A DNA stretch of 35,628 nucleotides. Origin: an uncultured Alphaproteobacteria bacterium. Lineage in GTDB: Bacteria > Pseudomonadota > Alphaproteobacteria > HIMB59 > GCA-002718135. The stretch covers positions 1-35,628 of the forward strand of contig CABYHW010000010.1 of assembly GCA_902518705.1 (NCBI GenBank), given 5' to 3'. The notes beneath the pieces are model-generated. The model was not told the origin of the DNA. It searched no databases and saw only the letters and a list, made by a program, of their open reading frames with translations. Below are positions 21,992-30,515 of this stretch, piece by piece. The position numbers were made by a program, and so were the translations under genes. How positions within the stretch are numbered: the stretch's first letter is position 1; every line of letters starts with the position of its first letter.

Positions 21992-23662
21992 ATGAAAATT
22001 AACATTTTTTACCTACTATCTAAGATTAGTATAATTTTAATAAGCTTATTATGTATTTTATCTATTCTATTATTTTATAATAATGCAGTTACTTTAAATT
22101 CTTTATATATACTCATTTCTATATTCATCATTGGTTCTGTAATACAGCTAAACAAATTAAAGAAATTTACACGAGTATTATTTACTATCATTATACTTCC
22201 TATTTTATCATATCTAATGGTAAATTTTTCCTATGATATAGTTATTCAAAAGGAATTTTTTTTAATTAATAAAACTATAAGTAGCCTTACAGATAAAATC
22301 TTACTGATAACTTTATACTTTATTCCATCAATATTTATAATGATGTTTTATAAATACGAAGTATTATCACTAAATGATAAATCAGGAACAACAATACCTG
22401 AGATAATAACATTTCTTTTTCAATTTTTATTATTTGCGATACCTGCATTTTTAGTTTTATCCTTTGTTTTTAATTTAGAACTTACAAGTATTCTTGCTGC
22501 AGGTGGTATAGTTTTTGCTGCTATTGCACTTTCTTTACAATCAAGCTTATCAGATTTAATTAAAGGAATTTTTGTAAATATTGAAAGACCATTTGCAATA
22601 AATGACTGGATTACTGTTGATGATAAAACAGGTTATGTAGAAAATATTACCTGGAGAAGTACAAGAATAAGGACATTTCAAAATACTGAAGTAATCATTC
22701 CAAATGAAATTGTTGCAGATTCAATTTTAACTAATTGGAGCAAACAAGATAAAGAAAAAATGAGTGAAGGATTTCATATTTTTAATAAATTATATTTTCA
22801 TCCATCTCATGATCCAGAAAATATCTCTAAATTACTCTATAATGCTCTTAAAAAAGCTAAGCCAGTTGATGGTAGAGAGCAATTAAATTTACAGTGGGTT
22901 CGTTTTATAGGTGCCAATGAATTTGGATTAGAATTTGTTGTTGCTTTTGATTGCACAAAAAGAATTTTAAAAAATTCAATGCAAGATAGTGTGATGATGG
23001 AAATACATAAAACTTTAAGACATGCAGGTGTTCAAATGTCAGCTGGTAAACTTTATGGAAAACTTGAAGAAGATACAGGACTGCATGCTCTTGATACACA
23101 CAGAAGTCGAGAAGATTTTGAAAAAAGACAGGTTAGTGAATTTAATCCTTATAATGAGTCAGTAAAAAATAGAGTCCTACTTCAAAAAATTCCTATTTTT
23201 ATGTCTTTAAATTCTGAAGATTTAGATGAAATTGCTGAAAATGCTGAAAGACTACATTTTGAAAAAGATGATTACATTATTAAACAAAATGATTCTGGAG
23301 ATTCTCTTTACGTTATAAATGATGGAGTAGTATCTGTTTACTTAGATAATGAAAATAAAGATAAAGTATTTTTAGCTAAACTTGGTGTTGGGGACTTTGT
23401 TGGTGAAGGTAGTCTTCTAACTGGTGAACCAAGATCTGCTAATGTTATAGCTGAAACTCCTTGTATAGTTATAAAAGTAAGCAAAGATATAATAAAAGAT
23501 ATATTTTCTAAAAATCCTTATGTGTATGATTACGTTGCAAATATTTTAGCTCAAAGAAAGTTAAAACTTGATAAGAAAAAGAATGAAAGTCAATTAACTA
23601 AAGATGAAAATAAAAATCTTGTTAATGATATTAAGAATGCAATAATAAATTTTTTAAAATAG
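21992..23662 (+). CDS. MscS-family channel with cyclic-nucleotide-binding domain (bCNG type)
   Basis: This encodes 556 residues. Helices lie in about 5-160. The MscS pore helix and beta domain cover about 163-250: LAAGGIVFAAIALSLQSSL, then GIFVNIERPFAINDWITVDDKTGYVENITWRSTRIRTFQNTEVIIPN. The cytoplasmic alpha/beta domain runs to about 355. A cyclic-nucleotide-binding domain covers about 398-520, with a phosphate-binding cassette GEGSLLTGEPRSA at 471-483 including Glu472 and Arg481; RSA favours cAMP in this fold. Known bacterial bCNG channels of this build are ligand-modulated, with reduced or no mechanosensitivity. Cyclase genes lie nearby on both sides, so the ligand could be produced locally. 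Confidence 0.95.
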   Translation: MKINIFYLLSKISIILISLLCILSILLFYNNAVTLNSLYILISIFIIGSVIQLNKLKKFTRVLFTIIILPILSYLMVNFSYDIVIQKEFFLINKTISSLTDKILLITLYFIPSIFIMMFYKYEVLSLNDKSGTTIPEIITFLFQFLLFAIPAFLVLSFVFNLELTSILAAGGIVFAAIALSLQSSLSDLIKGIFVNIERPFAINDWITVDDKTGYVENITWRSTRIRTFQNTEVIIPNEIVADSILTNWSKQDKEKMSEGFHIFNKLYFHPSHDPENISKLLYNALKKAKPVDGREQLNLQWVRFIGANEFGLEFVVAFDCTKRILKNSMQDSVMMEIHKTLRHAGVQMSAGKLYGKLEEDTGLHALDTHRSREDFEKRQVSEFNPYNESVKNRVLLQKIPIFMSLNSEDLDEIAENAERLHFEKDDYIIKQNDSGDSLYVINDGVVSVYLDNENKDKVFLAKLGVGDFVGEGSLLTGEPRSANVIAETPCIVIKVSKDIIKDIFSKNPYVYDYVANILAQRKLKLDKKKNESQLTKDENKNLVNDIKNAIINFLK

Positions 23663-23671
23663 AATAAATCC

Positions 23672-24958
23672 CTACTCTTCTTCAATTTCTTTACTAAAAT
23701 CTTCTTGTAGTTTTTTTAATTCTTTCATTGCAGCATTCATATCAGAACTATCAAATATTTGAATATCTACGTGCTTCCCTTTCTTCGAGTATGATTTTTT
23801 TGTTTTGCTATTTTTTTTATTTTTAAAATCAATCACCTTGTAAGTTTTAACGGGCCTAACAAAACCTTTAGGGGTTATTTCTTCATACTCTTCGCAGTTT
23901 ATTTGATTTTTAACTAAATTATATGTTGTATCAGAAATAATAATTTCATTTTCAGGGGCAATAGATTGCAATCTAGAGGCTAAATTTACAGATGAACCTA
24001 TAGCTGTATAATCACTCATTACGCTAGATCCAAAATCACCAACATTTGCAAAACCTGAAGAGATTCCATATCTTACCTTTAATCCACCCTTAACACCCTG
24101 TCTGATCCAGAAAGATTGCAGTTCTTTAACTCGATCCTTCATTTCTAAAGCCATGCTTATACAATTAATAGCATCGTTTTCATCTCCTAGTGTTTCAGGA
24201 GCACCATGAAAGGAAAGTATTGCATCACCTATAAATTTATCAATTGTAGCATTTGAATTTATTGCAATTAAACTCATTTCACTTAGATAATTATTTAAGA
24301 TTAAAGCAAGTTTTTCTGCTTCCAATGAATCAGATAAATCAGTAAAATTTACAATATCAGAGAAAAATATTGTTAAATTTTTTCTGACGTAGCTTTCTTT
24401 TGTTTTTTTTCCTGACTCTTCTTCATCGAAAATAGATTTATATACTTGAGGTGAAAGATATTTTGACAACCTGTTTGCAATATTTTCTAGTCTTTTAGTT
24501 TTTTCTTCAATCAATTCTCTATCTTTTAATTTTTGATCAAGTAATTCTTCCTTCTCCCTTCGAAGATTATATTCATCTGTTCGATCAACAAATTGTCCTT
24601 GAATACCATTTAAAAAAGGGAAATCTTTGTGTTCAGTATAAGCGGAAAGTAAAGAATATACTTTTATTTCATTACCAATTTTGATTTCTATTTTAGGAAT
24701 AATAACAAAACCATTTTTTTCTAAATTTTGTTGAAAATTTCTAATATATTCATCCCCAACTCCAAGTTGTTCTAAAATGCTAGTAAAAGGAATTTTATTG
24801 ACAGTTTTAAGAATTGGAAAAAATTTTTTAAAATTTTTATTTACTCGCAAAACTTCTAAGTTACGGTTGGCAAAATAAGCTGCAGTGACAGCATTAGAAA
24901 AATTAAAAAAACTTAAATCTATGACAGTTTTTTCATCAAAAAACTTATCAAGTTTCAT
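23672..24958 (-). CDS. PAS-linked class III adenylate cyclase
   Basis: This encodes 428 residues. A PAS-like sensor region covers about 18-125 (AYFANRNLEVLRVNKNFKKFF to LNGIQGQFVDRTDEY), then a coiled coil at about 128-168 that would transmit signal. The cyclase domain covers about 190-380, with metal Asp201 in FFSDIVNFTDLS and Asp245 in KFIGDAILSF, Lys241 and Asp316 (DYTAIGSS) as the adenine-selecting pair, and Asn325 and Arg329 in VNLASR. All catalytic residues are therefore present and ATP is the likely substrate. A charged tail of about 50 residues ends the protein. It lacks membrane helices and so is cytosolic. It converges on the bCNG gene with nine bases between. Confidence 0.93.
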   Translation of the reverse strand: MKLDKFFDEKTVIDLSFFNFSNAVTAAYFANRNLEVLRVNKNFKKFFPILKTVNKIPFTSILEQLGVGDEYIRNFQQNLEKNGFVIIPKIEIKIGNEIKVYSLLSAYTEHKDFPFLNGIQGQFVDRTDEYNLRREKEELLDQKLKDRELIEEKTKRLENIANRLSKYLSPQVYKSIFDEEESGKKTKESYVRKNLTIFFSDIVNFTDLSDSLEAEKLALILNNYLSEMSLIAINSNATIDKFIGDAILSFHGAPETLGDENDAINCISMALEMKDRVKELQSFWIRQGVKGGLKVRYGISSGFANVGDFGSSVMSDYTAIGSSVNLASRLQSIAPENEIIISDTTYNLVKNQINCEEYEEITPKGFVRPVKTYKVIDFKNKKNSKTKKSYSKKGKHVDIQIFDSSDMNAAMKELKKLQEDFSKEIEEE

Positions 24959-24969
24959 TTATAATTTTA

Positions 24970-25488
24970 TTATGGGTGATGTTTGGTAATTCCGCTAATA
25001 TAATCCATGATTGCTATAACTAAGCCTGATAAAATAAATACAGCATGAATGAATATCATTAAATATATTTCTTCTGATGTTTTTGAACCTACATCAATAA
25101 AAGCTTCTAGCAAGCCAATACTTGAAATAGCTACTATTGAGGCAATAAGCTTTAATTTTAAACCTGAAAAATCAAGCTTACCCATCCACTCTGGTTTATC
25201 TTCAGATTGATTTGCGATATCTATTTTAGACACGAAATTCTCGTATCCAGCAAAAATTACCATTAAAACTAAATTTCCAACAAGAGCTAAGTCAACAATA
25301 TGCAACACAAATACAAGAAGTTCATTTAAGGTTAATTCACTTAAGTGTGTAATTTCATAAATGAATAACGCTATAACTTTGTATGTAATAACTAGTAGAG
25401 TAAGACATAGCGCAACGTAAACAGGAGCTAACGCCCATCTGCTTGAAAACATTGCTCTTTCAAGAAGTCCCTCAAACAATCTACGCAT
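24970..25488 (-). CDS. YqhA/UPF0114 family membrane protein
   Basis: This encodes 172 residues of the UPF0114 (TIGR00645) family: LLERAMFSSRWALAPVYVAL near the start, HIVDLALVGNLVLMVIFAGYENFVSKID at about 63-90, and KPEWMGKLDFSGLKLKLIASIVAISSIGLLEAFIDV at about 98-133 are all typical. Four hydrophobic helices are seen. Function is unknown in all species as far as I recall. It lies 11 bases upstream of the PAS-cyclase on the same strand, so the two are likely co-transcribed; this operon link is its only functional clue. Confidence 0.92.
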   Translation of the reverse strand: MRRLFEGLLERAMFSSRWALAPVYVALCLTLLVITYKVIALFIYEITHLSELTLNELLVFVLHIVDLALVGNLVLMVIFAGYENFVSKIDIANQSEDKPEWMGKLDFSGLKLKLIASIVAISSIGLLEAFIDVGSKTSEEIYLMIFIHAVFILSGLVIAIMDYISGITKHHP

Positions 25489-25532
25489 TCGGTATAAGTA
25501 ATTTTAAAATAATATTTGTCAATTAAATTATA

Positions 25533-26453
25533 CTACTTGCCCCATTTATAAGTAAGTAAATCGTATCTTTTAGCAAAATTTAATAATAAATTTTTTGTAT
25601 CTTGTTCTAAAGGTTTAATTGGATCTCTGCAGCAATCTGATTTAATAACTCCACCCTCTTTCATTACTGTTTTTGTAGCTCTGAAACCACATTGTCTATT
25701 TTCAAAATTTATTAAAGGTAGAATATTATTATAAATTTCTTCAGATTTATCTTTTTCATTATTCCAAAAATGATCAATTACTGGAGCTATTTTTTCTGGA
25801 AGCAAAGCTGAACTCATACTTCCAGAAATTCCAGCTTCTAGATCAGCATATAAAGTGATACTTTCTTCACCATCAAAAGGTGCGTCTAATTTAGAACTGC
25901 AATTTTTAATAAGAGCTCTTATTTTTGATGCTGCGTTAGCACTTTCAATTTTAAAACATGTTAGTTGTTCAATTTCATTTATCATTTTTGTAAGAAGAGG
26001 TACTGAAAGTTCAATTCCAGATAATGGTGCGTCTTGTATCATTATAGGTATCCCAACCTTAGAAATTTCATCAAATTGTTCAAAAATTTGATCTGCATTG
26101 CCTTTAAGTAATGCACCGTGATAAGGCGGCATCATCATAATAATATCAGCTCCAAGTGATTTTGCTAACTCTGCTCTTGGACGCACAATATCAGTTGCAA
26201 AATGACTAACTGTAACAATAGTCTTAACTCTTCCGTCAATTTTTTTCATACAAAGTTTTGTTAATTTTTCCCTTTCATCATCTGAAAGTAAAAATTGTTC
26301 AGAATAATTAGCAAGAATACATATGCCTTGAACTTTTTGATCAACCATACAATCCAAAACTCTTTCCATACCTTCATAATCTACTTCGCCATTATCGTGA
26401 AAAGGTGTTGGGGCTACAGGCCACATTCCATAATATTTATATTTAGTACTCAT
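25533..26453 (-). CDS. DapA/NanA-family aldolase or lyase, not DapA itself
   Basis: This encodes 306 residues with a TIM barrel. The Schiff-base Lys is probably Lys168 in TCFKIES. The front of the barrel reads GICILANYSEQFLLSDDER (43-61) where true dihydrodipicolinate synthase has a GTTGE motif, and the expected LYNVP with its catalytic Tyr is IQDAP (139-143), so the Tyr is Gln. Lysine synthesis is therefore unlikely. The family includes 2-keto-3-deoxy-sugar acid aldolases and decarboxylating lyases acting on pyruvate-type substrates. It is the last gene in the dmdA-eamA-eamA run and may act on an imported carboxylate, but the substrate is unknown. Confidence 0.8.
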   Translation of the reverse strand: MSTKYKYYGMWPVAPTPFHDNGEVDYEGMERVLDCMVDQKVQGICILANYSEQFLLSDDEREKLTKLCMKKIDGRVKTIVTVSHFATDIVRPRAELAKSLGADIIMMMPPYHGALLKGNADQIFEQFDEISKVGIPIMIQDAPLSGIELSVPLLTKMINEIEQLTCFKIESANAASKIRALIKNCSSKLDAPFDGEESITLYADLEAGISGSMSSALLPEKIAPVIDHFWNNEKDKSEEIYNNILPLINFENRQCGFRATKTVMKEGGVIKSDCCRDPIKPLEQDTKNLLLNFAKRYDLLTYKWGK

Positions 26454-26471
26454 ATAATTTTCAATTAAATA

Positions 26472-27359
26472 TTAGTTTCCATTAATAACAATATTTTTAG
26501 TTTTTTTAAAATCTTCACTTCTTTCATTATAAGTTATAAGCAATACTGATGAAAATACAACTATCCCCCCAATCCATGTCCATACATCTGGGGTTTCATT
26601 AAAGACAAAAAAACCAAAAGCAGAACCAAAAATTAATCCACTAAACCACACTGGTTGCGTTACTGATAATTCAGCATATTTATATGACAAAGCTAAAGAT
26701 AGATGGAGAATTGTACCTGATATCGCACCTATAAAAACAAAAATTAAAGATTGTAATGAAGGCATTTGCCAAAAATATATAGCAAGAGGTAAAGCAAAAA
26801 AAGTCATAAGAGTATATTGATATGTAACCATTGTTATAGGAGAATCATCTTTAGAAACAAATTTAGATACGATAATAATTAAAGACCAAAAAGTTAATGA
26901 AATTAGAATCATAATTGTTCCAATATTAAAATCTACAATTCCGGGTCTAACAATAATAAGCATTCCTATAAAACCAATCACTAATGCCAAAATACGATAC
27001 ATATAAACTTTCTCTTTAAAAATAATAAAACTAAGTAAAACAACAATTATAGGACTTAAGAAATGTAGGGCTTTAAATTGTTCAAAGGGAACATATACTA
27101 ATGCACCAAATCCAAGTATCATCATTGGAAGATTAAACAATCCACGAATAAAATAAAATTTAAAATTTTTTGTTTTATATGGAGTGAATTTTTTTTTAAT
27201 TAAATATGGAAAAATTATTATAAGACCAAAAAAAAATCTTAGAAAACCGATTGTATAAACATTAGAATCATATTGCGCACTTCTAATTAACGACTCCATT
27301 AAAACTGCAAAAAAAGATCCTGACACAGTTAATAAAATTGCTTTTATATTATTATTCAT
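26472..27359 (-). CDS. EamA-family transporter (second of a tandem pair)
   Basis: This encodes 295 residues with ten helices in two EamA repeats. It is clearly paralogous to the product of 27359-28252 along its length (NNIKAILLTVSGSF against DNVKAIVLALIASF, SGFLRFFFGL-type segments, IIVRPGIVDFNIG against VILRPGFVSINVG, and the FGFFVFNETPDVWTWIGGIVVFSSVLLITY end). Its start shares one base with the upstream stop (TAATG), which indicates translational coupling. The substrate is unknown; the pair may be a two-subunit DMT transporter, as in EmrE-like heterodimers, or just a duplication. Confidence 0.9.
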   Translation of the reverse strand: MNNNIKAILLTVSGSFFAVLMESLIRSAQYDSNVYTIGFLRFFFGLIIIFPYLIKKKFTPYKTKNFKFYFIRGLFNLPMMILGFGALVYVPFEQFKALHFLSPIIVVLLSFIIFKEKVYMYRILALVIGFIGMLIIVRPGIVDFNIGTIMILISLTFWSLIIIVSKFVSKDDSPITMVTYQYTLMTFFALPLAIYFWQMPSLQSLIFVFIGAISGTILHLSLALSYKYAELSVTQPVWFSGLIFGSAFGFFVFNETPDVWTWIGGIVVFSSVLLITYNERSEDFKKTKNIVINGN

Positions 27360-28252
27360 TAGCTATTTAGGTTTAATTGAATTGATTTCTTTGCAATATC
27401 TTTTTTAAGATAGTTTTCTCTGTAAGTAATAATCAATATGGATGAAAAAATAATTAATCCACCAATTATTGTCCAAATATCAGGAATTTCATCAAAAATT
27501 AAGAAACCAAAAAAAGATGCTATTAAAAGACGTGAAAAATTAACAGGTTGTAAAACAGATAGATCAGTAAGCTTGTAAGCTGTATTTATACATAGATGTA
27601 CTATAGTGCCAGCAATTCCAGCAGCGATTAGATAAATTATTGTTTGCGAAGATGGAGTATCCCAAAAATATAACGCGATAGGAAGAGATAATATTGTAAC
27701 AAAAGTGTATTGATATGATAAAATTGTAAAAGCACTATCTTCTTTTGCAGCAAATTTAGTTATTATTACTACAACTGACCAAATTAAACAGGCACATAAA
27801 ACCATGTATGCACCTACATTAATGCTAACAAATCCAGGTCTTAAAATTACAAACACTCCAATCAAGCCAATAAATAACGCGCTAATACGTATTAAATAAA
27901 TTTTCTCTTTTAAAAAAATTACACTCAATATTACTACAATTATTGGAGTAACAAACGAAATAGCTTTGATTTGTTCTAAAGGTATAAATTGCAACGCAGA
28001 AAAACTGAGAAGCATCATTGGAATATTCAAAATACCTCTTGTTAAATGAATTTGAAAATTTGGTGTCTTATAATTTTGAAATTTACTATAAAAAATAAAA
28101 GGTAGTATTAAAATCAACCCAAAAAAAAATCTTAAAAAACCAGAAGTAAATACATTAATATCTTCCAAAGAAATTTTTAAAAAAACATTCATTACTACGC
28201 CAGAAAAAGAAGCAATTAGTGCTAAGACTATAGCCTTGACATTATCTGTCAT
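27359..28252 (-). CDS. EamA-family transporter (first of a tandem pair)
   Basis: This encodes 297 residues with ten helices. The first EamA repeat is around VNVFLKISLEDINVFTSGFLRFFFGL and ALQFIPLEQIKAISFVTPIIVVILSVIFLKEKIYLIRI; the second starts at about residue 150. FLIFDEIPDIWTIIGGLIIFSSILIITYR is the usual final segment. It lies three bases downstream of the dmdA stop, so it is probably in the same transcript. It may import or export a compound used by DmdA or made from its pathway. Confidence 0.9.
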   Translation of the reverse strand: MTDNVKAIVLALIASFSGVVMNVFLKISLEDINVFTSGFLRFFFGLILILPFIFYSKFQNYKTPNFQIHLTRGILNIPMMLLSFSALQFIPLEQIKAISFVTPIIVVILSVIFLKEKIYLIRISALFIGLIGVFVILRPGFVSINVGAYMVLCACLIWSVVVIITKFAAKEDSAFTILSYQYTFVTILSLPIALYFWDTPSSQTIIYLIAAGIAGTIVHLCINTAYKLTDLSVLQPVNFSRLLIASFFGFLIFDEIPDIWTIIGGLIIFSSILIITYRENYLKKDIAKKSIQLNLNS

Positions 28253-28255
28253 AAC

Positions 28256-29365
28256 TTACACAAATGGAATATCGCAAATTTCTCCAATATATTTCTTTGA
28301 ATCAATGAATATGTCAAAATTACCTTTATTAGTAAAATATGGTTTATTTATCATTGCTATGCCAATTACTTTATTGAACGTAGGTGAAAAAACTGCTGAT
28401 CTAATTTCACCAATGATTTTATCATCTATAGTTAAATTAATAGCTGATCTTAAGTTTATTTTGTCTAGATTAATTTTAACACCCATTAATTTTTTTTCTA
28501 TCCCACTGTTTTTGATATTAATTAAATTATCTTTTCCAAGAAATTCTATATTTGTATCTAAATTTACAAATTTCTCTAAACCACACTCTAAAGGATTATC
28601 ATTTATATCCATATCATTGCCGTAAGAAAGTAAAGCACCTTCAATTCTTTCAATTAGATGTGGGCATCCTGGCTTAACATTAAACTCTTTACCTTGTTCA
28701 AATAATAAATCGTATAATTCTAATCCAGATTTAGAATTTTCTACATATATTTCTACACCACCCTGCTTTGACCATCCAGATCTAGCAATCAAATGTTGAG
28801 TAGATTGAAAATTAAAATATTTAAAATTATAAAATTTTAAATCTAAAATCTCTTTACCAAATATTTTTTCCAATAAATTAAAAGCCTTAGGTCCTTGAAC
28901 TGCCATAATATTTACATCAGGTTCAAAAATTGAAACTTCTAATTTTTTTCCTATAGCTAGACCTTTAGCAAATAACATAACATCAGAGTCAGCAATTGAA
29001 ATCCACCATTTTTCATCGCTAAATTTTAATACAACTGGATCATTTATCATGCCTCCATTTTCATCAATAATTGGGCAATAATAACATTTACCATCTTTGG
29101 CATTACTTAAATCTCTACATGTCATTAACTGAATTAATTGATACGCGTCCTTACCTTTAATTTCTATTTGCCTTTCAGCTGCAACATCCCAGACCTGAAC
29201 ATGATTTTTTAAATGCTCATAGGTTTCTTCAAGGCTTCCTTCAAAACCGGCTGGAAGAAGCATATGATTGTATATAGTATAAGAAGTGACTCCCTGATTT
29301 TCAATTCGAGAGGAATATATAGTACTTCTTAATCTTCTTGATTTGGCAATATATTGATTAGACAT
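28256..29365 (-). CDS. dmdA: DMSP demethylase DmdA (GcvT-family)
   Basis: This encodes 369 residues of the aminomethyltransferase fold. It resembles SAR11 DmdA closely as I remember it: [20 protein letters not shown], then HMLLPAGF in the first 40 residues, [20 protein letters not shown] (50-69), [68 protein letters not shown] and [21 protein letters not shown]. DmdA moves the S-methyl of dimethylsulfoniopropionate to tetrahydrofolate, giving methylmercaptopropionate; this is cytosolic. The length is normal. It heads a run with two EamA transporters and a DapA-like lyase. No dmdB/C/D genes are in the window. Another GcvT-like activity cannot be excluded by eye. Confidence 0.85.
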   Translation of the reverse strand: MSNQYIAKSRRLRSTIYSSRIENQGVTSYTIYNHMLLPAGFEGSLEETYEHLKNHVQVWDVAAERQIEIKGKDAYQLIQLMTCRDLSNAKDGKCYYCPIIDENGGMINDPVVLKFSDEKWWISIADSDVMLFAKGLAIGKKLEVSIFEPDVNIMAVQGPKAFNLLEKIFGKEILDLKFYNFKYFNFQSTQHLIARSGWSKQGGVEIYVENSKSGLELYDLLFEQGKEFNVKPGCPHLIERIEGALLSYGNDMDINDNPLECGLEKFVNLDTNIEFLGKDNLINIKNSGIEKKLMGVKINLDKINLRSAINLTIDDKIIGEIRSAVFSPTFNKVIGIAMINKPYFTNKGNFDIFIDSKKYIGEICDIPFV

Positions 29366-29433
29366 AAAATTCTCGTATAGATATTTGTTATAGTTTAGTC
29401 TACATTTAATTCAGTTAAATCATCTTTAATGAT

Positions 29434-29604
29434 TCAAACAAAATAATGATAGGCAAAGTAAAAAGTAAATACTACTAATATAATTGCTATCCAAATAGAC
29501 AAGTTTGTAAAAAAAGTTTTTAAACTACTATTAGAACTTAAAAAAGAAGGAAGTACTAACAAAAGAACTCCAATCATGTATATAATTGGAACTAATTTAT
29601 CCAT
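29434..29604 (-). CDS. 56-residue two-helix membrane protein
   Basis: A short frame starts at the ATG 29604-29602 and ends with TGA at 29434. The product MDKLVPIIYMIGVLLLVLPS... has two hydrophobic helices (about 4-20 and 37-55) separated by FLSSNSSLKTFFTNLS. The upstream dehydrogenase stop abuts its ATG (TAAATG), so translation is coupled. The pattern of a helix, short polar loop with Lys, and a second helix beginning WIAII is common in small alphaproteobacterial membrane proteins. Function is unknown. Confidence 0.6.
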   Translation of the reverse strand: MDKLVPIIYMIGVLLLVLPSFLSSNSSLKTFFTNLSIWIAIILVVFTFYFAYHYFV

Positions 29605-30465
29605 TTAGTATTTTTCTTTATCAATTAATTCACTAACAAGAAAGTTGCCAAATCCTTTTTTTGAAGCTTCTTTATAAAATGACTTTGCCAATTTAGATAA
29701 TTTATTTGCATTTGGTAAATCAGAGACAAGATCATTTATATAATTTAAATCTTTATAAGTGTTATCTACTGAAAACACATATCCTTTGTAATTACCCTTA
29801 ATAGCTTTATTAGCAATTCTATTCAAAGCTCCAGAATTTCCAGAACCCAATCTGGCTACATCACATAGAAGTTTTATGTTGATACGTAGTTTTTTAGCAG
29901 ATTTAAAAAATTCAATAACTGAAGTAGTAGTCATTAATGATAAAAAATTAGACAATAATTTTGCTGAAGATGCTTTTGACACATCACCAAAATTAAAAAC
30001 TGACTTACAAAAAGAATTAAGATATTTTTTACATTTTGTAAAATCATTTTTCTTACCACCATAAATTCCACCTAATATACCCTGCTCACTTTGAACGGGA
30101 CCACCCATTACTCCACAAAAATTATAACTGATTCTTTTTGATTGAAAAATTTTATTCATTTTTAAGGCACCATTCTTATCATGTGTTGTTAAATCAATTA
30201 CAAGTGTATTACTATTAAGGTATTTTTTAATTTTATTTGCTACATTTATTGCAATAGGCGTATTAGTTACACACATCATCAAACAATCAATTTTAATATT
30301 TTTTATTTCACTATAAGTTTTTAATTCTTTTGCTCCAATTTTTATTAATTTATTAACAGGTTTTCTATTCTTATGAGCAAAAATATATACATTATGTTTT
30401 TTTAATAAATTTTTAGCCATACCATAACCCATATAGCCAACACCTATAAATCCTACATTACTCAT
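29605..30465 (-). CDS. 3-hydroxyisobutyrate dehydrogenase-family oxidoreductase
   Basis: This encodes 286 residues from the ATG at 30465; the open frame extends 16 codons upstream, but MSNVGFIGVGYMGYGMAKNLL is the natural start, with the GxGxMGxxMAxNL NAD(P) site at 7-21. Other elements are LVIDLTTHD at about 88-96, GGPVQSEQGILGG at about 120-132 (substrate-binding DAPVSGG equivalent, with the usual Ser reduced to a Gln/Ser context), and KLLSNFLS at about 168-175 with the catalytic Lys. It would oxidise a beta-hydroxy acid or reduce a semialdehyde. The substrate cannot be named. It follows an MFS transporter and precedes dmdA. Confidence 0.83.
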   Translation of the reverse strand: MSNVGFIGVGYMGYGMAKNLLKKHNVYIFAHKNRKPVNKLIKIGAKELKTYSEIKNIKIDCLMMCVTNTPIAINVANKIKKYLNSNTLVIDLTTHDKNGALKMNKIFQSKRISYNFCGVMGGPVQSEQGILGGIYGGKKNDFTKCKKYLNSFCKSVFNFGDVSKASSAKLLSNFLSLMTTTSVIEFFKSAKKLRINIKLLCDVARLGSGNSGALNRIANKAIKGNYKGYVFSVDNTYKDLNYINDLVSDLPNANKLSKLAKSFYKEASKKGFGNFLVSELIDKEKY

Positions 30466-30515
30466 AATAATAACTATAGTGAAAAAAATTATTATTTGAA
30501 AGTTAATTATCAAAT

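Noticed and set aside
22905-23099. 64-residue minus-strand frame inside the MscS-type channel gene
   Set aside because: It is antisense to a strongly supported gene and has no start signal.
25855-26091. 78-residue plus-strand frame inside the DapA-family gene
   Set aside because: It is antisense to a recognised TIM-barrel enzyme.
25533-26453. dapA for lysine synthesis
   Set aside because: The GTTGE motif is missing and the catalytic Tyr position is Gln, so a different family member is more likely.
28236-28625. 129-residue plus-strand frame opposite the end of dmdA
   Set aside because: Long antisense frames are frequent in AT-rich genes; the dmdA frame is well supported here.
29876-30064. 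62-residue plus-strand frame inside the dehydrogenase
   Set aside because: It is antisense to a conserved oxidoreductase and has no family.
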